Origin: Tanypteryx hageni
Lineage: Eukaryota > Arthropoda > Insecta > Odonata > Petaluridae
Direction of reading: 5' to 3'
DNA: 64,000 bases
NCBI GenBank assembly: GCA_028673005.1
Contig: CM054118.1
Location: forward strand, 65,343,401 to 65,407,400
Below, piece after piece: positions 1 through 12,500 of the stretch. The position numbers and the translations under genes are program-made. Each line of letters begins with the position of its first letter. Position 1 is the stretch's first letter. The notes beneath the pieces are model-generated. The model was not told the DNA's origin. It did no database searches and saw only the letters and a program-made list of their open reading frames with translations.

Positions 1-906
1 GCAAATTACTGGCGCTCTTAACCATTTCCACGGCGGCAGGAAAATTACACTCGTCAGAAAATTATATCGCACATGTCTCGATGAACCTTGGGGGAGAGGC
101 AACGGGACGGGGATTGTGCCGAAAGTCAATCAAACTATCAATCGATAAAAATGTCCTCCCCGTTTTGAGCAACGTACAAGGCTTCTCCCCCTCCAGGAGT
201 GGTAATGGAAGGATATGGGAGGCGTGTTGGGGGGGGGGCGGAGAGGGTATATATTGAAGGGGGAGGGAATCAATCTCCCCTTCCCTCCGTCCTTTCTCCC
301 CCACTTCACGGCTCCTCCTTTCCACATCGCATTCCTTTCCCTTCCTTCTCGATCGGTTTTCGGCATGGAATTAAAAAAAAGAAGGAAGGAGGCGGTGGGA
401 ACGGGGGGGGGGGGGGGGGGCGTTCCGTGGGAGGCTCGAGGAGTCGTTAAAGGGGAATTTTGGAGCCTCGCGAGCAACGCGCCAATTGGCCCACGCGCCA
501 TCTCGACGCGCGGTTGGTTTTCCCACACTGCCGTAAACCGTTGTGTCTCATATAAATGTTTCCTTTTTGCTGATAGGTGTTTTGGATCGAAGGCGCCACT
601 GACACGAATTAGAGAAGAAATCGATATATCATAGGTAATCTGTCCATAGACGGATCCGTGATTATTAAATTGAACATGGCTCTCCGCATACTCGTGCTTT
701 CCGCTGTCTTCTGCATTTCTTGGCAGCCCTCTCTCCCTTTCAAGTCGTCTGTCAGTTGGAACCTTGTCATTTCTCTCTCTCTCTTTTTCTCGTTCCGACT
801 TTCCTTCTAACACACAATTAAACATGTTATATGCTATATACTCCTGAGGTGATTACCGATTTAGCGTCACCGTTTGCACATCACTGATATTGGCGATAGA
901 TCGAGG
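1..906. other. Non-coding stretch, no gene seen
   Basis: I see no exon, RNA gene or mobile-element end here. It holds a run of 18 G at 403-420, short purine and pyrimidine-rich stretches, and otherwise mixed-composition DNA. The open frames around 62-825 are rich in Arg, Glu, Pro and Gly because of these simple sequences and overlap on both strands, so I do not call them genes. Confidence 0.6.
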
Positions 907-908
907 TA

Positions 909-1597
909 CAAGCACTCTCCGGGTTACGTAAGGAATGCGTTCCGGCACCGATTACATAACTCTAAATTTGCGTAAATCGAAAATTACTACGGATTGTATA
1001 CAGTACAACAGATGCGGGGAAATTACCCATAGTATAACGAAAAACTAACAGTGTTGTATTTTCTCCTGAAGAATAATTGAAAGGCCGATATATAAATCAT
1101 GTTTTAGCTAGAGGAATTATTGCTGCTACTTGTAGACGTGTGTTGTTTTATAGCATTAGATGGAAATGAGATAACATCATTTACTGTTACTATGTTATTA
1201 TTATAATGTAATTTATGTTTTGTATTCGTATGAGTGCAGATATATTACGCCGCAATTACAGCCAGTCTCTAGTATTAGGTAGATTGTTAAATCGATTAGC
1301 TAGATTCGTAGGTAGTCGTGGCCTTTTTTTTAGACGCTAGTACGAAACCAAAGTCGCTAGATCTAGCTAAAAATTCGCTAGATTGCCAACAGTGGCTGGG
1401 TAGCATAGTGGGTCTACCGTATTACAACCCACGCCTTACGTTCTTCCTCCGCGCACATATTTAGTTCCCGCTCGCTTACGAAAACCGATAATGTAAACTT
1501 TAACGTAAACAACGAAATTGTTTTAGTAATTTACGGGGCCGCTTTCGTAAGTGCCGGTTTACGTAAGTCGAAGCTTAAGTAACCCAGGAAGTGCCTG
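909..1597. mobile_element. Tigger/pogo-like MITE (non-autonomous DNA transposon)
   Basis: The left end at 909 (CAAGCACTCTCCGGGTTACG, then TAAG) is inverted at the right end at 1597, whose reverse complement begins CAGGCACTTCCTGGGTTACT. Both ends abut a TA dinucleotide (907-908 and 1598-1599), the target duplication expected of the Tc1/mariner superfamily. The 'CCGGGTTACGTAA' style of terminus is typical of Tigger/pogo-type elements. No transposase frame is visible, so the element is non-autonomous at about 689 bp. An internal motif near 1,482-1,498 (ACCGATAATGTAAACT) recurs at 40,155-40,172. Superfamily assignment is inference from ends and TA target. Confidence 0.7.
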
Positions 1598-2477
1598 TAT
1601 ATGGTTGCCCTGTGTAATCATTAGATGGAAGTTCTGTCCACAACGATTCATGGGCGGTATGCGAGGGTAGCACTACATAGGGGGGCGCTAAAGGGGAGTC
1701 TGAATTTACAGGAAATATTTTTCGGCTTGTTATTTAATGTTGTATCTGCTCTCAAATGGTATCTCCTGTCATCGAAGCTGTCCACATTTCGGAACTCTTA
1801 ACTCGCTTGGGTTTAAACAACGGCGGGGGTTGTGGTCGTTGGTATCGGTCAACTCTTTATTCTTTCTATTCCGCTCTCTCACTCCTCCCTTCCCCTCCTT
1901 CCATCCACCTTTTCCTCTTGACTCGGCCATACCCTCTTCTCAAATATTTGCACGATAACGGAAATTCTTTCAATCGATTCATTCGCCCCTGAAGTTCTTT
2001 TCTTTACGTCTAATTAAGTTTTCATTGCGTCGCTTTCAGCTTTTATGCTGAAAGGAAACGAGACGTCGATACTTCAGCCTTAAATGTTTTTCACATCTTG
2101 GGTAATTCAGATCGAGGGTACAGCGACAAAGATAAAAGTATATATACACATACGCTCATTTCGTGCCAATTATTTCGCTCGAGTTCCTCACTAGAAGACG
2201 CGAAATGTAAATCGAAGCATTTGGAGTACCGTGCAGAACCACCTCCGATGTTTTTTATTTCGATAGAGCGATCGCGGAAGGAAACCGTTTTGAAGGAGGA
2301 GGTGGCCAAAGGAAATGTAATATCGCACCTTTGCAGAGAGAGAGAGAGAGATCAGACTTATTTCGGAGGGAGGATATGGGAGGTCGAAGAGGAGAGGGGC
2401 CTTCCAGTCCCCGTGTCCTTTTGGGATTTTCTTTGTGCGTCGCCGTGCCGGATAGTCGTAGCCGTGGTGCGTTGGAT

Positions 2478-2607
2478 GAGGAGAGAGAGAGAGCGGGAGA
2501 GAGAGAGCGGGAGAGAGAGAGAGAGGGATAGAGAGAGAGAGGATAGAGAGAGAGGGATAGAGAGAGGGAGGAGAGAGAGGGAGAGAGAGGAGAGGGAGGG
2601 AGGGAGG

Positions 2608-2641
<34 letters not shown>

Positions 2642-2645
2642 GAGA

Positions 2646-2691
<46 letters not shown>

Positions 2692-2874
2692 GGGAGAGAG
2701 AGAGGGTGAGAGAGAGAGGGAGAGAGAGAGAGGGAGAGAGATAGGGAGAGAGAGAGAGAGGGGAGAGAGAGAGAGAGAGAGAGGGAGGGGAGGGAGAGGG
2801 AGAGAGAGAGATAGGGAAAGAGAGATAGGAAAGAGAGGGGGGGGAGGGGGGAGAGAGAGAGAGAGGGAGAAAGA

Positions 2875-2906
<32 letters not shown>

Positions 2907-2911
2907 AAGAG
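2478..2911. repeat. (GA)n-rich polypurine microsatellite
   Basis: About 430 bp of interrupted GA and GGA repeats on the + strand, with a shorter GA run just upstream at 2,335-2,350. The frames across it encode only Arg-Glu or Leu-Ser repeats and are not genes. The tract is long and strand-pure enough to be prone to triplex formation and slippage. CT-rich DNA follows at 2,960-3,130. Confidence 0.95.
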
Positions 2912-3150
2912 GACTCGGGGTGGCAATCGATCTACGGCTGGGTCGCTTGCCTCGCCGACGACCTCTCCCACTCATCCCTCCCTCTCTCCCTCACTTCATT
3001 CCCTTCCCCTCATCCCTAACTCGGTCTGCTCGAGCCGCCTCCTCATCTCATCTCCACCCCCCTCCCTCATCTACATCCCCCTCCCCTTTCAATCCATCTC
3101 CCCGTTCTCCTCCGCCTCCCGACACCTTCCCTCGCAACCACTGCCGTCTA

Positions 3151-3841
3151 AAGGCCGATTCAAATTATACGTAACGTCAACGTTTCAACCTGGACCGTCT
3201 GCGACACGTCAAAATTTCTTCTATTTATTTAGATCACCATCATAAGTCATGTCTCCGTCGCGTCATCGTTCCGTCACGGTTTCTCTGGGGGGATATTTGA
3301 TGGGGCTGTGCCGGTCCGAACGTGTCGACTTCTGTACCTCTCTTACCATGTGAACACCGCACCCGGCAGGTTTCCGTCAGTTCCTGTTATATTACATATA
3401 GTAGTAGTTCGTTTTTATTACAATGGACGAAAAACTAATGGAATTATAGTATTATCTTTTTATGCATTTATAGTTATCTTCTTGAGCATTATGCTGAATT
3501 GGTACCTAGACATTCTGAAATACATACTGATAAAATTTTAACTCATCTTCCTGTCAACTCCTTAAATCATGTCCTAAATTCTCTTTCCGATTATATGTTT
3601 CACAAGCATTTATGTACACATTCTATTTAGTCGACGCTCCTCTTCTTTAGCTATAAGTAGAGCTATTACTCCGAATTTCACATTATAAAACATTAACAAC
3701 TTCTACTAGTTACAGTAAATAAGTTACACCCATTGAAAAGGTGAGGGTCTGTGTCGAAACCTAAAAGTAAAATGTGAACATTTATGAAAAATGACGTGAC
3801 GTGTTGTGACGTTGACGTTACGTATAGTGTGAATCGACCTT
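3151..3841. mobile_element. MITE with 34-bp terminal inverted repeats
   Basis: The left end from 3151 (AAGGCCGATTCAAATTATAC followed by GTAACGTCAACGT) matches the reverse complement of the right end, reading AAGGTCGATTCACACTATAC then the same GTAACGTCAACGT. That gives about 34 bp of inverted terminus with three mismatches. A TA lies on both sides (3149-3150, 3842-3843). Both subterminal regions are rich in ACGTCA/TGACGT-like motifs, possible transposase-binding repeats. The 691-bp interior has no convincing transposase frame. I cannot assign a superfamily; TA duplication fits Tc1/mariner but other families remain possible. Confidence 0.72.
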
Positions 3842-3845
3842 TATA

Positions 3846-3975
3846 TGGGTCTCTTTCCTCCCCCTCCCTCCCCTTCCCCTCTCCCTCCTCTTCCTCCACT
3901 TCCCTGTCCACCCCCTTTCCCCTTCATCCCCTTCCACCCTCCCTCCCCTTCAACCCTCCCTCTCATCCCCTCTTC
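3846..3975. repeat. C/T-rich low-complexity tract
   Basis: Imperfect CCCTCC and CCTTCC repeats directly after the right end of the preceding MITE. Not coding. Confidence 0.8.
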
Positions 3976-3989
3976 GCCGCCCGCAATTC

Positions 3990-4740
3990 TTTATCTCGCA
4001 CCCTCCTCCCATTCCATCTCTGACATGGATGTCAAAAAGCCTACGTCATCGATTCTATTACCTGTAGTTTTCGTAATGGATCCCTGAGCTGAACTCGCCG
4101 GTAGGTACATATCTCCGCGCGCGGAATGGTTTTGAAAAATAACGTTTTTTTTATTGCTTAAAAAAATTACGCTCACCTCTTGAGCGAATGGAGATTTTTA
4201 TATTCTTACAATATCGGACAGAGGTGATATTTGGGAAGGCTGTTGTGGCATTTCCTGGGAAACAGGAAATTCTCAAAGGAAATCCGAATCCTCTCATATT
4301 TTTCGTGTAATCTACATAGAACACTTGTTTTGGAAGATGTTCGTTCCGATCAACATCCCATTCCGATATTCGTGTGTTTATAACGAATCTTACGGAAGGG
4401 TTTAAAGGATCGCTGCTTAACAATCTCTTATCTTCTTCAAATTCTTAACATTCCATAAATATAATGCAGAAATTAATGTTATAAAGATTCCTCGTTTCAA
4501 AATGTGATTTTCACTTCCGCAGGTGAAAAAATGATGTTGGAAATAAGTTATTTAACAAAGCTGTAATTTTTCAAAACATAACAGAGTATGGTTAACGATA
4601 TCAGAGGGGAGTAGCTTATGTTTTGGGGGCTCCGGTGAAAAATCATCAAACTTTCAATGAGAAAACATCTAACTATCCATCAATAAGAGCAAAAATGCGA
4701 AACTTCCAATATGATACGTTGATAGCAAATGATTTTCAAT
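3990..4740. other. Non-coding stretch, no gene seen
   Basis: AT-rich DNA with scattered short open frames and no recognisable protein, RNA or transposon end. Confidence 0.5.
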
Positions 4741-4744
4741 TATT

Positions 4745-5035
4745 AGGCGTTCTTTACCAGCGAAGCGATAATAGCGGAACGCCTTATGGGCACGTCTGGT
4801 CCGTGCATCCGTCCGTCCGTCCGTCGTAATTTTCATCTCCTAAACCGCTGGGCGGATTTTAATTAAATTTAGTATGGGTGATCGTTATTAAAATTTATCG
4901 CCCAGTTGTGATTTTGAACTGAATCCGTCAATTAGAACTTCCACTTTACATAATTACTTTAATAAACTTATACTCGTATCTCGTTTAAATGGCTTCCCTA
5001 AAGCAACAGTGAAATACCAAACTTCTCTCTCCGTA
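4745..5035 (+). mobile_element. Transposon relic with GTCC-repeat motif
   Basis: The stretch contains a short (GTCC)n run at 4,806-4,822 followed by a 'decide-to-unfold' style text (cctaaaccgctgggcggatt, then ttaattaaattt) common in arthropod interspersed repeats. A related sequence occurs in the opposite orientation at about 39,395-39,530, with a shared gcgttcttt...cggaa/cgc arrangement upstream of the GTCC run. A third, weaker relative lies near 62,450. The element class is not clear to me. It is continuous with the tandem repeat that follows. Confidence 0.5.
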
Positions 5036-5040
5036 TCTCT

Positions 5041-5620
5041 TATATGATCTGTAAGGTATAGATTTAAAAAAATTTCAGATAGAGAACAAAATTTAATACA
5101 AGAATGTCCGCGAGGCCAGATACTTACGAGTTATAGTTTCGGAAATAGAAATTCTAGAAAAATCCCATGCAAAACATCGCTTATTTTGTTAACATCGATC
5201 TCTAAGACGGTTCTCTCGGCAAACAACAATTAAAATCCATATTTTTCTATCCCACGCCCTTATATGATCTGTGAGGTATAATTTCAAAAAGTTTTTCGGA
5301 TAGAGGACAACATTTACTACAAGATAGTTCCCGAGACCATATAATTACGACTTATGGCTTCGGAGATAAAAATCCGAGAAAATCCCGAGCAAAACATCGC
5401 ATATTTTATTTACCTCGATCACGAAGACGGATCTCTCGGCAAACAACAATTAAAAATTCATATATTTCTCTCCCTTGCTCTTATATGATATGTTAGGTAT
5501 AGATTAAGAAATTTATTCGGATAGAGGACGTCATTTACCTAAAAAACGTCCGCGAGACCACATAATTACGAGTTATAGTTTCGGAGATAAAAATTCGAGA
5601 ATCGCCCAATTTTTCGATGA
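5041..5620 (+). repeat. Tandem repeat of about 220 bp, 2.6 copies
   Basis: The marker TATATGATCTGT-AGGTATA begins at 5041, 5261 and 5482, giving periods of 220 and 221 bp. Each unit carries, in order, a 'gatagag.ac' segment, a 'cgcgag.cca' segment, 'aattacgagttatagtttcgg' and, in the first two, 'tctctcggcaaacaacaatt'. The third unit is cut short after about 140 bp. Units differ by roughly one base in six. A diverged copy lies in inverse orientation at 45,936-46,062, so the unit belongs to a dispersed element rather than a local satellite. Confidence 0.85.
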
Positions 5621-5639
5621 CGTTTCATACGTATTTCCC

Positions 5640-8600
5640 ATTAAGAACGCATCTGAAATCTCTGTGTATTCCATTTATGGAGTATACTTTTCCATCTTGT
5701 TTTAACGAGAGTCGCCAGAAATAATGCGATGATTGAAAACGATTACATGTTGCGCTCTGTCCTCAAACGGAATAATTACGATGACCTCGGTGATATCCCG
5801 AACTACGAGTTGGAAAGGTTAAAAGTAATTTACAGAAAATAACCTGTTTATAAAAAAAGTGATACGACAAAATTCAAATAATTTATGATGAAATGCTCTT
5901 TGTTGTAGGGATCCCCTCGAATGGAGGTCCCGGTTCATTGCCCCGGTTCGCTATTAGTTCGCTACGCCACTGCGGATATCATATCGTCTGCATTACATCC
6001 GTAACGGGATCATATTAGAGAATTTTGGTATTTTTCGTCGGCTATTGTCCCTCTTATTCTTTCATCGGTTTCATTCCTGAGAGGCTATGAAACCTCTTGT
6101 GTCTCTCTCATCTCTCCCGCTGTATTTCTTTCTTGGCTCGGAGAGCTCAAGTTAGACCTTAATTTTATCGTTTTCTCATCGCCCATTTGGTAGTTCTTTT
6201 TAAATAAAGCATGCAAAGGATAATTTGTCTTCATCGACCAGAGCATCACGCAGCTGAGAAGTGAGAGATTGGAGAGGCTGGTTCCTGGGAACCAACGAAC
6301 CTTATTTCCCGCGTTGCCCTCCCTCGACCACCAAAACCTCTTTAAAACTACTCACGCCATTTATTCACAGAATGACCATCATGTATGTACGACGCAGTCT
6401 TAAGAATCTCGGTAGGAGAATAATGCGAGGCGAGTGCGGGATAAGTTAAAAGCGGGCCGTAGCATTAGAATTTCTTGCGAAGTTTCGAAGAAGAAGCGGT
6501 GGGACAGTGGAGAGAATATTGGCCAAGATAATTAAGTATCGATTCAAGTGGTCTCTATATATTGCTTTAAAATATACTAGATAGGTAAAGGTGGAGACTA
6601 CGGCGAAATTGATGTTAAATGAAAAATCTAACTAACTAAAGTTTTTGAACTTAACGGTTAAGGAGTTATATTTCTCATTTAACTTTAAAAAATGCGTTAG
6701 TCAAGTCGTAATACTGTATTTTATTAAGTGAAAAATTAAAAGTCATGGAACTACCAACAAAATTAACACGCTAGCATTTTCATGGCAGTACCGGCTACTT
6801 ATGGGCCTTTTATTGCGGTATTAAAAAGTGGGAAGGCAGGATGAGATAACTAACGTTGCAGTGGAATACATTGAAGGTTGCGCAGGGAACAGCGCGTTGT
6901 AATCCAAAGATTTAACCTGAGCGAAAAATTATTTTTGCGGAAGTTGTTGGATCTGCGAATATTTATTGTTTATAAAGAGCCAATCATATAATAAAACTGG
7001 AAATTGTATTACTCGCGGAGTGGTATATAATCTTTTAGATTTTATTTGCAATTTATTCTCAAAAATCTTTTAGAAGATAGATTGTAAGCCTTTATTTTTT
7101 GAAGTGGAGTTTCCTAATTTACTCTTCTTGCTAAAATTAAAACCTTCATAATTTTCCGTATAATGTTAATACTAAAATACAAAAAATTTAGTTTGACTTG
7201 ATTTCCAGTTCTTTATATCGGTTGACGGCAAGTTATTCGCTGTCGGTTATTGTCTGACGAGGAATATATTACTTTTAATCGAAAATACGGAAGTTATTCA
7301 TTGAAATTTCACGTCGCTGCATAAAGGTACTTTCGTGAAGTTACTTAAATAAGTATGGGATAATTAAGGAGAGGTGGTGCACGAGCCAGAGTGAATAAAT
7401 AAACCTTTATGAATTTTAAAACCTTTCCAATATGCATGTTAATGTCATTTCGAGCACTTAAAAAAATAATAATGGCGCTTACTTTATTCATAACAATTAT
7501 GTCTTCTTTTATTAGATTCCGTTTCACAAAACAGAATTTCTTTGTAAAGGAAAGGGATTCATTGAAATGACCGCCACGCTATTGTGCGTAGAGCAATTTA
7601 ATAGCATGAAGGGCATTGGAAGAAGAGTTAGTTGTAGAAGTGGGACAGATTAGGCGTGTCTTGGAGGCCGTTTTGTGTCGAGTGCAGGAAATCTAGAAAA
7701 TAAACTGAAATATGCACGTCAGACAGGACGCCTATTCTTAGAAAGTCTCTCCTGCAGGTATGGTTGCGGAAGAAAGAACGGAATGGGTTAGAGATAATAA
7801 TATTATAATAAACATCTTTAAAAATTTTAATTACACATCTTTCATACGAAAAACAACTTTACAACGTAATTATAAATATATAAGTTAACTGATACGCAGA
7901 TTAAATATTAAACTATGATGGAGTCCTCTCTTTAAATATATTCTTAAGTATCCACTGAATCTATTTCTAAAAATTTATATTCTTTGCAACAGAGAGATTG
8001 GAGAATAAATTGGATTTCTTATATGTGTATTTACCCTAAAACATATCAACGAATCTTTTACTAATAACAATTTTCCTAGTTCTTTTATGTAATTCCTTTA
8101 AAATTGAGGGCTAATTTTAATGGTTCGGTGTATATTTAAAAGTGTAAAAGTTATCTCAATCGAAAATAAAACCATGTATATGATTATATTTTAGCGCTAG
8201 ATAGACCGCTCTATCAATAAGATGCCTAATTTCCACTTTTATTATACCAAAGTCTTAGTACAATGTAACAACACACCTTCGGGCAATATCATTTTCTAAT
8301 AAAACTAGAACATAAAATGTCCAAAGTTTTTCATTGAAAGTTAAGAGAAGTACTGTGACAATGCACGAGTAAATAGATATTTTCAATTCAAATCATTTCT
8401 ATAAAATCAATAGTTGTTTTCTAATATGACGAACGAACCACTAAACAGCAAAAATTACAAAATTTGAGACACTCACCCACACTTTCCTACTGTGAGACAG
8501 TGTGAGCTGATGTAACTACTGGGAGATGGATGATTTAGATCGCAGATCTTAGAAAAAGTCGGAGGAAGTAAATAAATAACTGCCACGATCAACTACCAGT

Positions 8601-9340
8601 AGATAGTTATGCAATTTGCACCACGAATTATACACAAAATCATATAAATACACTATATCTACGAGCACTTCCACACTGCTTATTTCACAATACTGTGAGG
8701 GACTTGAATTGAGCTTAGCCGCACTCGAACTCTTGCAAGAGAATGGTAGAGTCTTGGTCAAGACAGTGCTAGCAGTCAAACATCAGGTATCCATATGGTG
8801 TGGAGCATCTACTATGTATTTTATGTGACATTCTATGTGGGAAACTCAATTCTGAGCTGCACCAGTATGTTGCTACTAATTTGTTTCCCGATGTCACACC
8901 CTTTTCGTGTTTACCCTCCTTCCAGCATACTTTACTTCTGAAAAGGACGCTTACTCCTTAAATCACCCATAGACTTCGCTCGTTCTCTATGTTGACAAAG
9001 TCTCCCGTTTCCGGAAATGGAGATGCATTTCCCATCCCTACCGCCTTCTTCCCAGCATCAGTATTAATAGTACGTTGGCCTAGCCCGCCGCCCCCATTCT
9101 TCCTTGGGTGTGCCACCAGGGACTGCCTGGTTAGGCGGCAGGAAAACCGCCCGTGGTATTTGCTGTTTGCCATGGGCATCCACGCTTCCTTTTACGACAC
9201 CCGCACGCTTCTATCACTCGTCGCTCGAGAAAATTTATGCCCTTCGGTGTCCCGGGTGACCGCCCGTTTCACATGCTCCTTAAGATGGATCTGGTTCCAA
9301 TTTAAAATTGTTAATGTAACATGTCAAATTCTTACGCGAG
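5640..9340. other. Non-coding stretch, no gene seen
   Basis: AT-rich DNA without convincing exons. At 5,905-5,980 the minus strand reads CAGTGGCGTAGCGAACT, which looks like a single hAT-type transposon end, but I found no partner. Short frames at 6,261-6,449, 7,345-7,527 and 8,549-9,399 encode nothing I recognise. Confidence 0.5.
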
Positions 9341-9357
9341 TAAACGAGTTTTTGAAA

Positions 9358-9455
9358 TGTAGAAATTTTTCCCGGGTACACAACCGGGTCAAAGTTTGAT
9401 CTAGGATCCTAGATCAAACTTTGACCCGGTTGTGTACCCGAGAAAGATTTCTACA
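9358..9455. repeat. 98-bp near-perfect palindrome
   Basis: The central 68 bp (9373-9440) are a perfect inverted repeat centred on GGATCC at 9404-9409 with no spacer. The symmetry extends outwards to 9358 and 9455 with only two mismatched positions per arm (9367/9446 and 9372/9441). The sequence could extrude as a 49-bp hairpin. It is flanked by a 16-bp direct repeat, CGAGTTTTTGAAATGT, at 9345-9360 and 9489-9504. It may be a tiny foldback element or a repair-generated inverted duplication; an assembly artefact is also possible. Confidence 0.95.
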
Positions 9456-9504
9456 ATCAATCCACCGGGAAAGCACCAGATCCTACTTCGAGTTTTTGAA
9501 ATGT

Positions 9505-12500
9505 TTTAACAACCGGAACATTCTTATCCGCTTTTATTAACAATCGGCGCGCAAAGAATTTCATTTTGTATAGTGAGGAACGGCGTTCCGACGCGCTTCC
9601 CCCAATTCGAGTAATGTTCCTAAGAAAGGACATTTTTGCCGCCCGCGAAAATCTGCCGCCCTGTGCAAGTGCACGTTCTGCACCCCCGGTCGCGACGGCC
9701 CTGTATACGCTTACCATGCGTCCTGGTTTCGAGGTCTTGTCCCGGTTGGTGTGTTATTATTTCCCGGAAAATATACACGAGCCAAAGTCAGGAGCAGTGG
9801 TAAAAAAAATTCTGCTTCCGAATAAATCGAGTGTTTCCTAGTGTCTAATAATTTCTTTTTTTGTAAAATTATTGAATTTTCAATTTAATAATGTAATATT
9901 AAAAACATTCCTGGTTTTTCCTTAAGACAGTTTTTGACTACCACATCCAACCTTCCTTCCTTTCTCCCCTTCGTCCCCCAATGTTTCGGTTTTGTTGTTT
10001 GAAAATTAAGCCTAACTACTATAATATCGTATTTGGCAGATTGGTAAGATTATTTCATAGCGATAGAAAATACGCTCAAGCTATGCGAAGTTCGTTTATA
10101 TCATATTAAAGTTAACGTAACAAATATAAAAATATCCCTGCTTTTCATCTACAGAAATCGTTTTGTACTGGTTTTGTTCCGTGAATCTATAGTAAGCCTA
10201 TATACATGCATATATAAATAAAGAAATTTCTATACTTTTATTTTCCGAATCTTGTTTTAAAGATTGTTGACATTTACAACAAATAACAAAATATATTGCC
10301 AAAGCAGTAGGTCCGTGGAATTTCAGATGTTCCAATTGGGATCCGCAGGTTGAAAAAGATTGAAAAACCCTTGGTTAGAGATAAAGGAGGGAATGATTTT
10401 ACGTAGTGATAAAGGATGGAAGGAGTGAGAGATAGCATAATGGAGGAAGAAAGGAGGAGACAGAAACAGATTGGACGAAAAAAGGAGGGAATGGAGCGAC
10501 GAGGCATTGGTTGTAGAAATTTGAAAGAGCCGAGGAAATGTAACAGAACGTTATGTGTGAGAAGATGAAGGGCAGGAAATGAGGTTAGCAAACCGCATGC
10601 GAAAGCGATCAAGGTGTAAAAGCAGAATATTGTAAACGGAGTTATTTTATCTCACGCGTCGCATCCGTCTCAGCTTGTGGTATAACGGTAACGTGACAAT
10701 GAAAACCATCTTCGATGCATGCCCAAGTTTGAAGTTCCGAAGTGGGTGGAATTTTTTTTATCGGACTTGAATTCATTTGAAAATCTCGAGAATCGTTATC
10801 GTTCGATGGTAATATTCCGCGTGCGTCGTGATGGTAGGTTTATTGGTCGTAATGTTATAACGACTCGAGGCGAAGGTCGAGATATTTAAGTTGTGAAACA
10901 AGCGTTTTAATGACTTAGTTATTCCGTTTCTTACCACGAGCTGAAATAACTTTCAACAATAGAAACGATAGTAGAGCAACCTGCTCGAGAATTTTTCTCC
11001 CTCTCCTCCCACTTTTCCACGATTGGCGTCGTTGCTTCCTTCCCATCAGACGCGGTAATGATCTCGTGCACGTGAGTCACAACCTTCAAAAAAGGACGCC
11101 CAAGTCACGGTTTCTGTAGGTTGTAAATTCGTCACATCACAAAGGTATGTTTCCTTATTCGTACTTGATGGCTTCACTGGAATATGATTGCATCGTTTTT
11201 CTTAAAACCTGTTAAAAACTTCATTTATTTGTACACATCGTGACTATGTAGAGAAAATTGTCTGGAAAGAGAGGAAAACGAAAGAGGACGTTTTAAAGTT
11301 AGTAGGGAAAGAAAAGACATTAATTTGAGTAATAAAGGACAGACAGAAGAAATGGGTGTGTCAACATTTGAAAAAAAAGACATTACTGAAAGAAGTCATA
11401 GAAGTTAGGATGTTAGGAATGAGACAAAGAGATAGGAAGTGGAAAGGTATATTAGATGCATTTAATGGAAGGAATTGGTTATGAGAACTCGGAAGGTAGA
11501 ATTACAAAGTATGTATGTATGTAAGTGACCCAAAAAAGTCTGTAGATTGTTATCTCCGCTGGGAAAAAAAGAAGCTCGCTTCATGTATGGGCACGTTGAA
11601 TTTCGCTCGCATTTAGGGCAGACAGCGACTTGCGCGAAGTAGGCCTGCACTAGCGTAGGTGGGTGAGGTTAATATTTGCGTGAATACCTCCGTCCATTCC
11701 ACTCGTTGATTAGTCTCTTTGCGTTTGTCGTCTTTCGGGGAAAATCGTCGAAATAAGTTACGTATCATTAAATCATCCGAAGAGGATGTCTCCAGTGCAT
11801 GAGAAATTTTTAAAAAAGAAATTTAAATAGAATAATTTTGGTATAGGGGCACGATCTTTGAAGTTTAAACTCGAAAGGAAATTCAGACTTTTCTCTTGAC
11901 TGGCTTGAGTAGGAATCGCTATGGTATGGAAGCGAGGATTTAAAAGGGGAGATTTTTTTATAAATTCCGAACGGCTGATTTTAATGGCATATTTAGATCA
12001 TAAGATAAACAAAATTTCCAAAATTCATTATTCTCGGAACCTTTTCCTTCATGTAAATCCTCAGTCGGGTTTGGCGAGTTACCATACGCTACCCTTGCTG
12101 GTTTTCTAAATTAAAACATTTTAGTAAACTAACGTTTAAGACATTCCTGCCTTAATAGAATAGGACCGTAGCATTTCGAAGATACTTTTTCGGTGGCTAA
12201 AATGGAAAGAGCGACGAAGAATTGAAACACGCGAAAGAGAGACCGAGCGATCACGCGTGGATGAGTTCCAAACTCGCTTTCAGACTCTCTTGTAACGCGA
12301 GATGCATTCGACGCCATTGTGAGAAGACGACCACGGAGGGTGACGAAGAAGGTGCGAGTTCTCAGCCATACCATCGAGCAAACTCGAGGAGAAGTCGGAG
12401 GGTCAGCCAGCCCTCGCCGAGGGAAAATTTTTCCCTCTGCAGAAACAGTTGACTGCATAATGCCGCAGACAGTGCCTGGAGCGGTTAGGAGGGTGTCTTC

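Noticed and set aside
5905..5980. hAT-like end CAGTGGCGTAGCG on the minus strand
   Set aside because: No inverted partner or target duplication was found.
10676..10700. A-box-like 'tggtataacggtaacg'
   Set aside because: No B box follows at the expected spacing.
11230..11522. Possible LINE carboxy-terminal relic with (GTAT)n
   Set aside because: Frame is broken everywhere and no diagnostic motif could be read with confidence.
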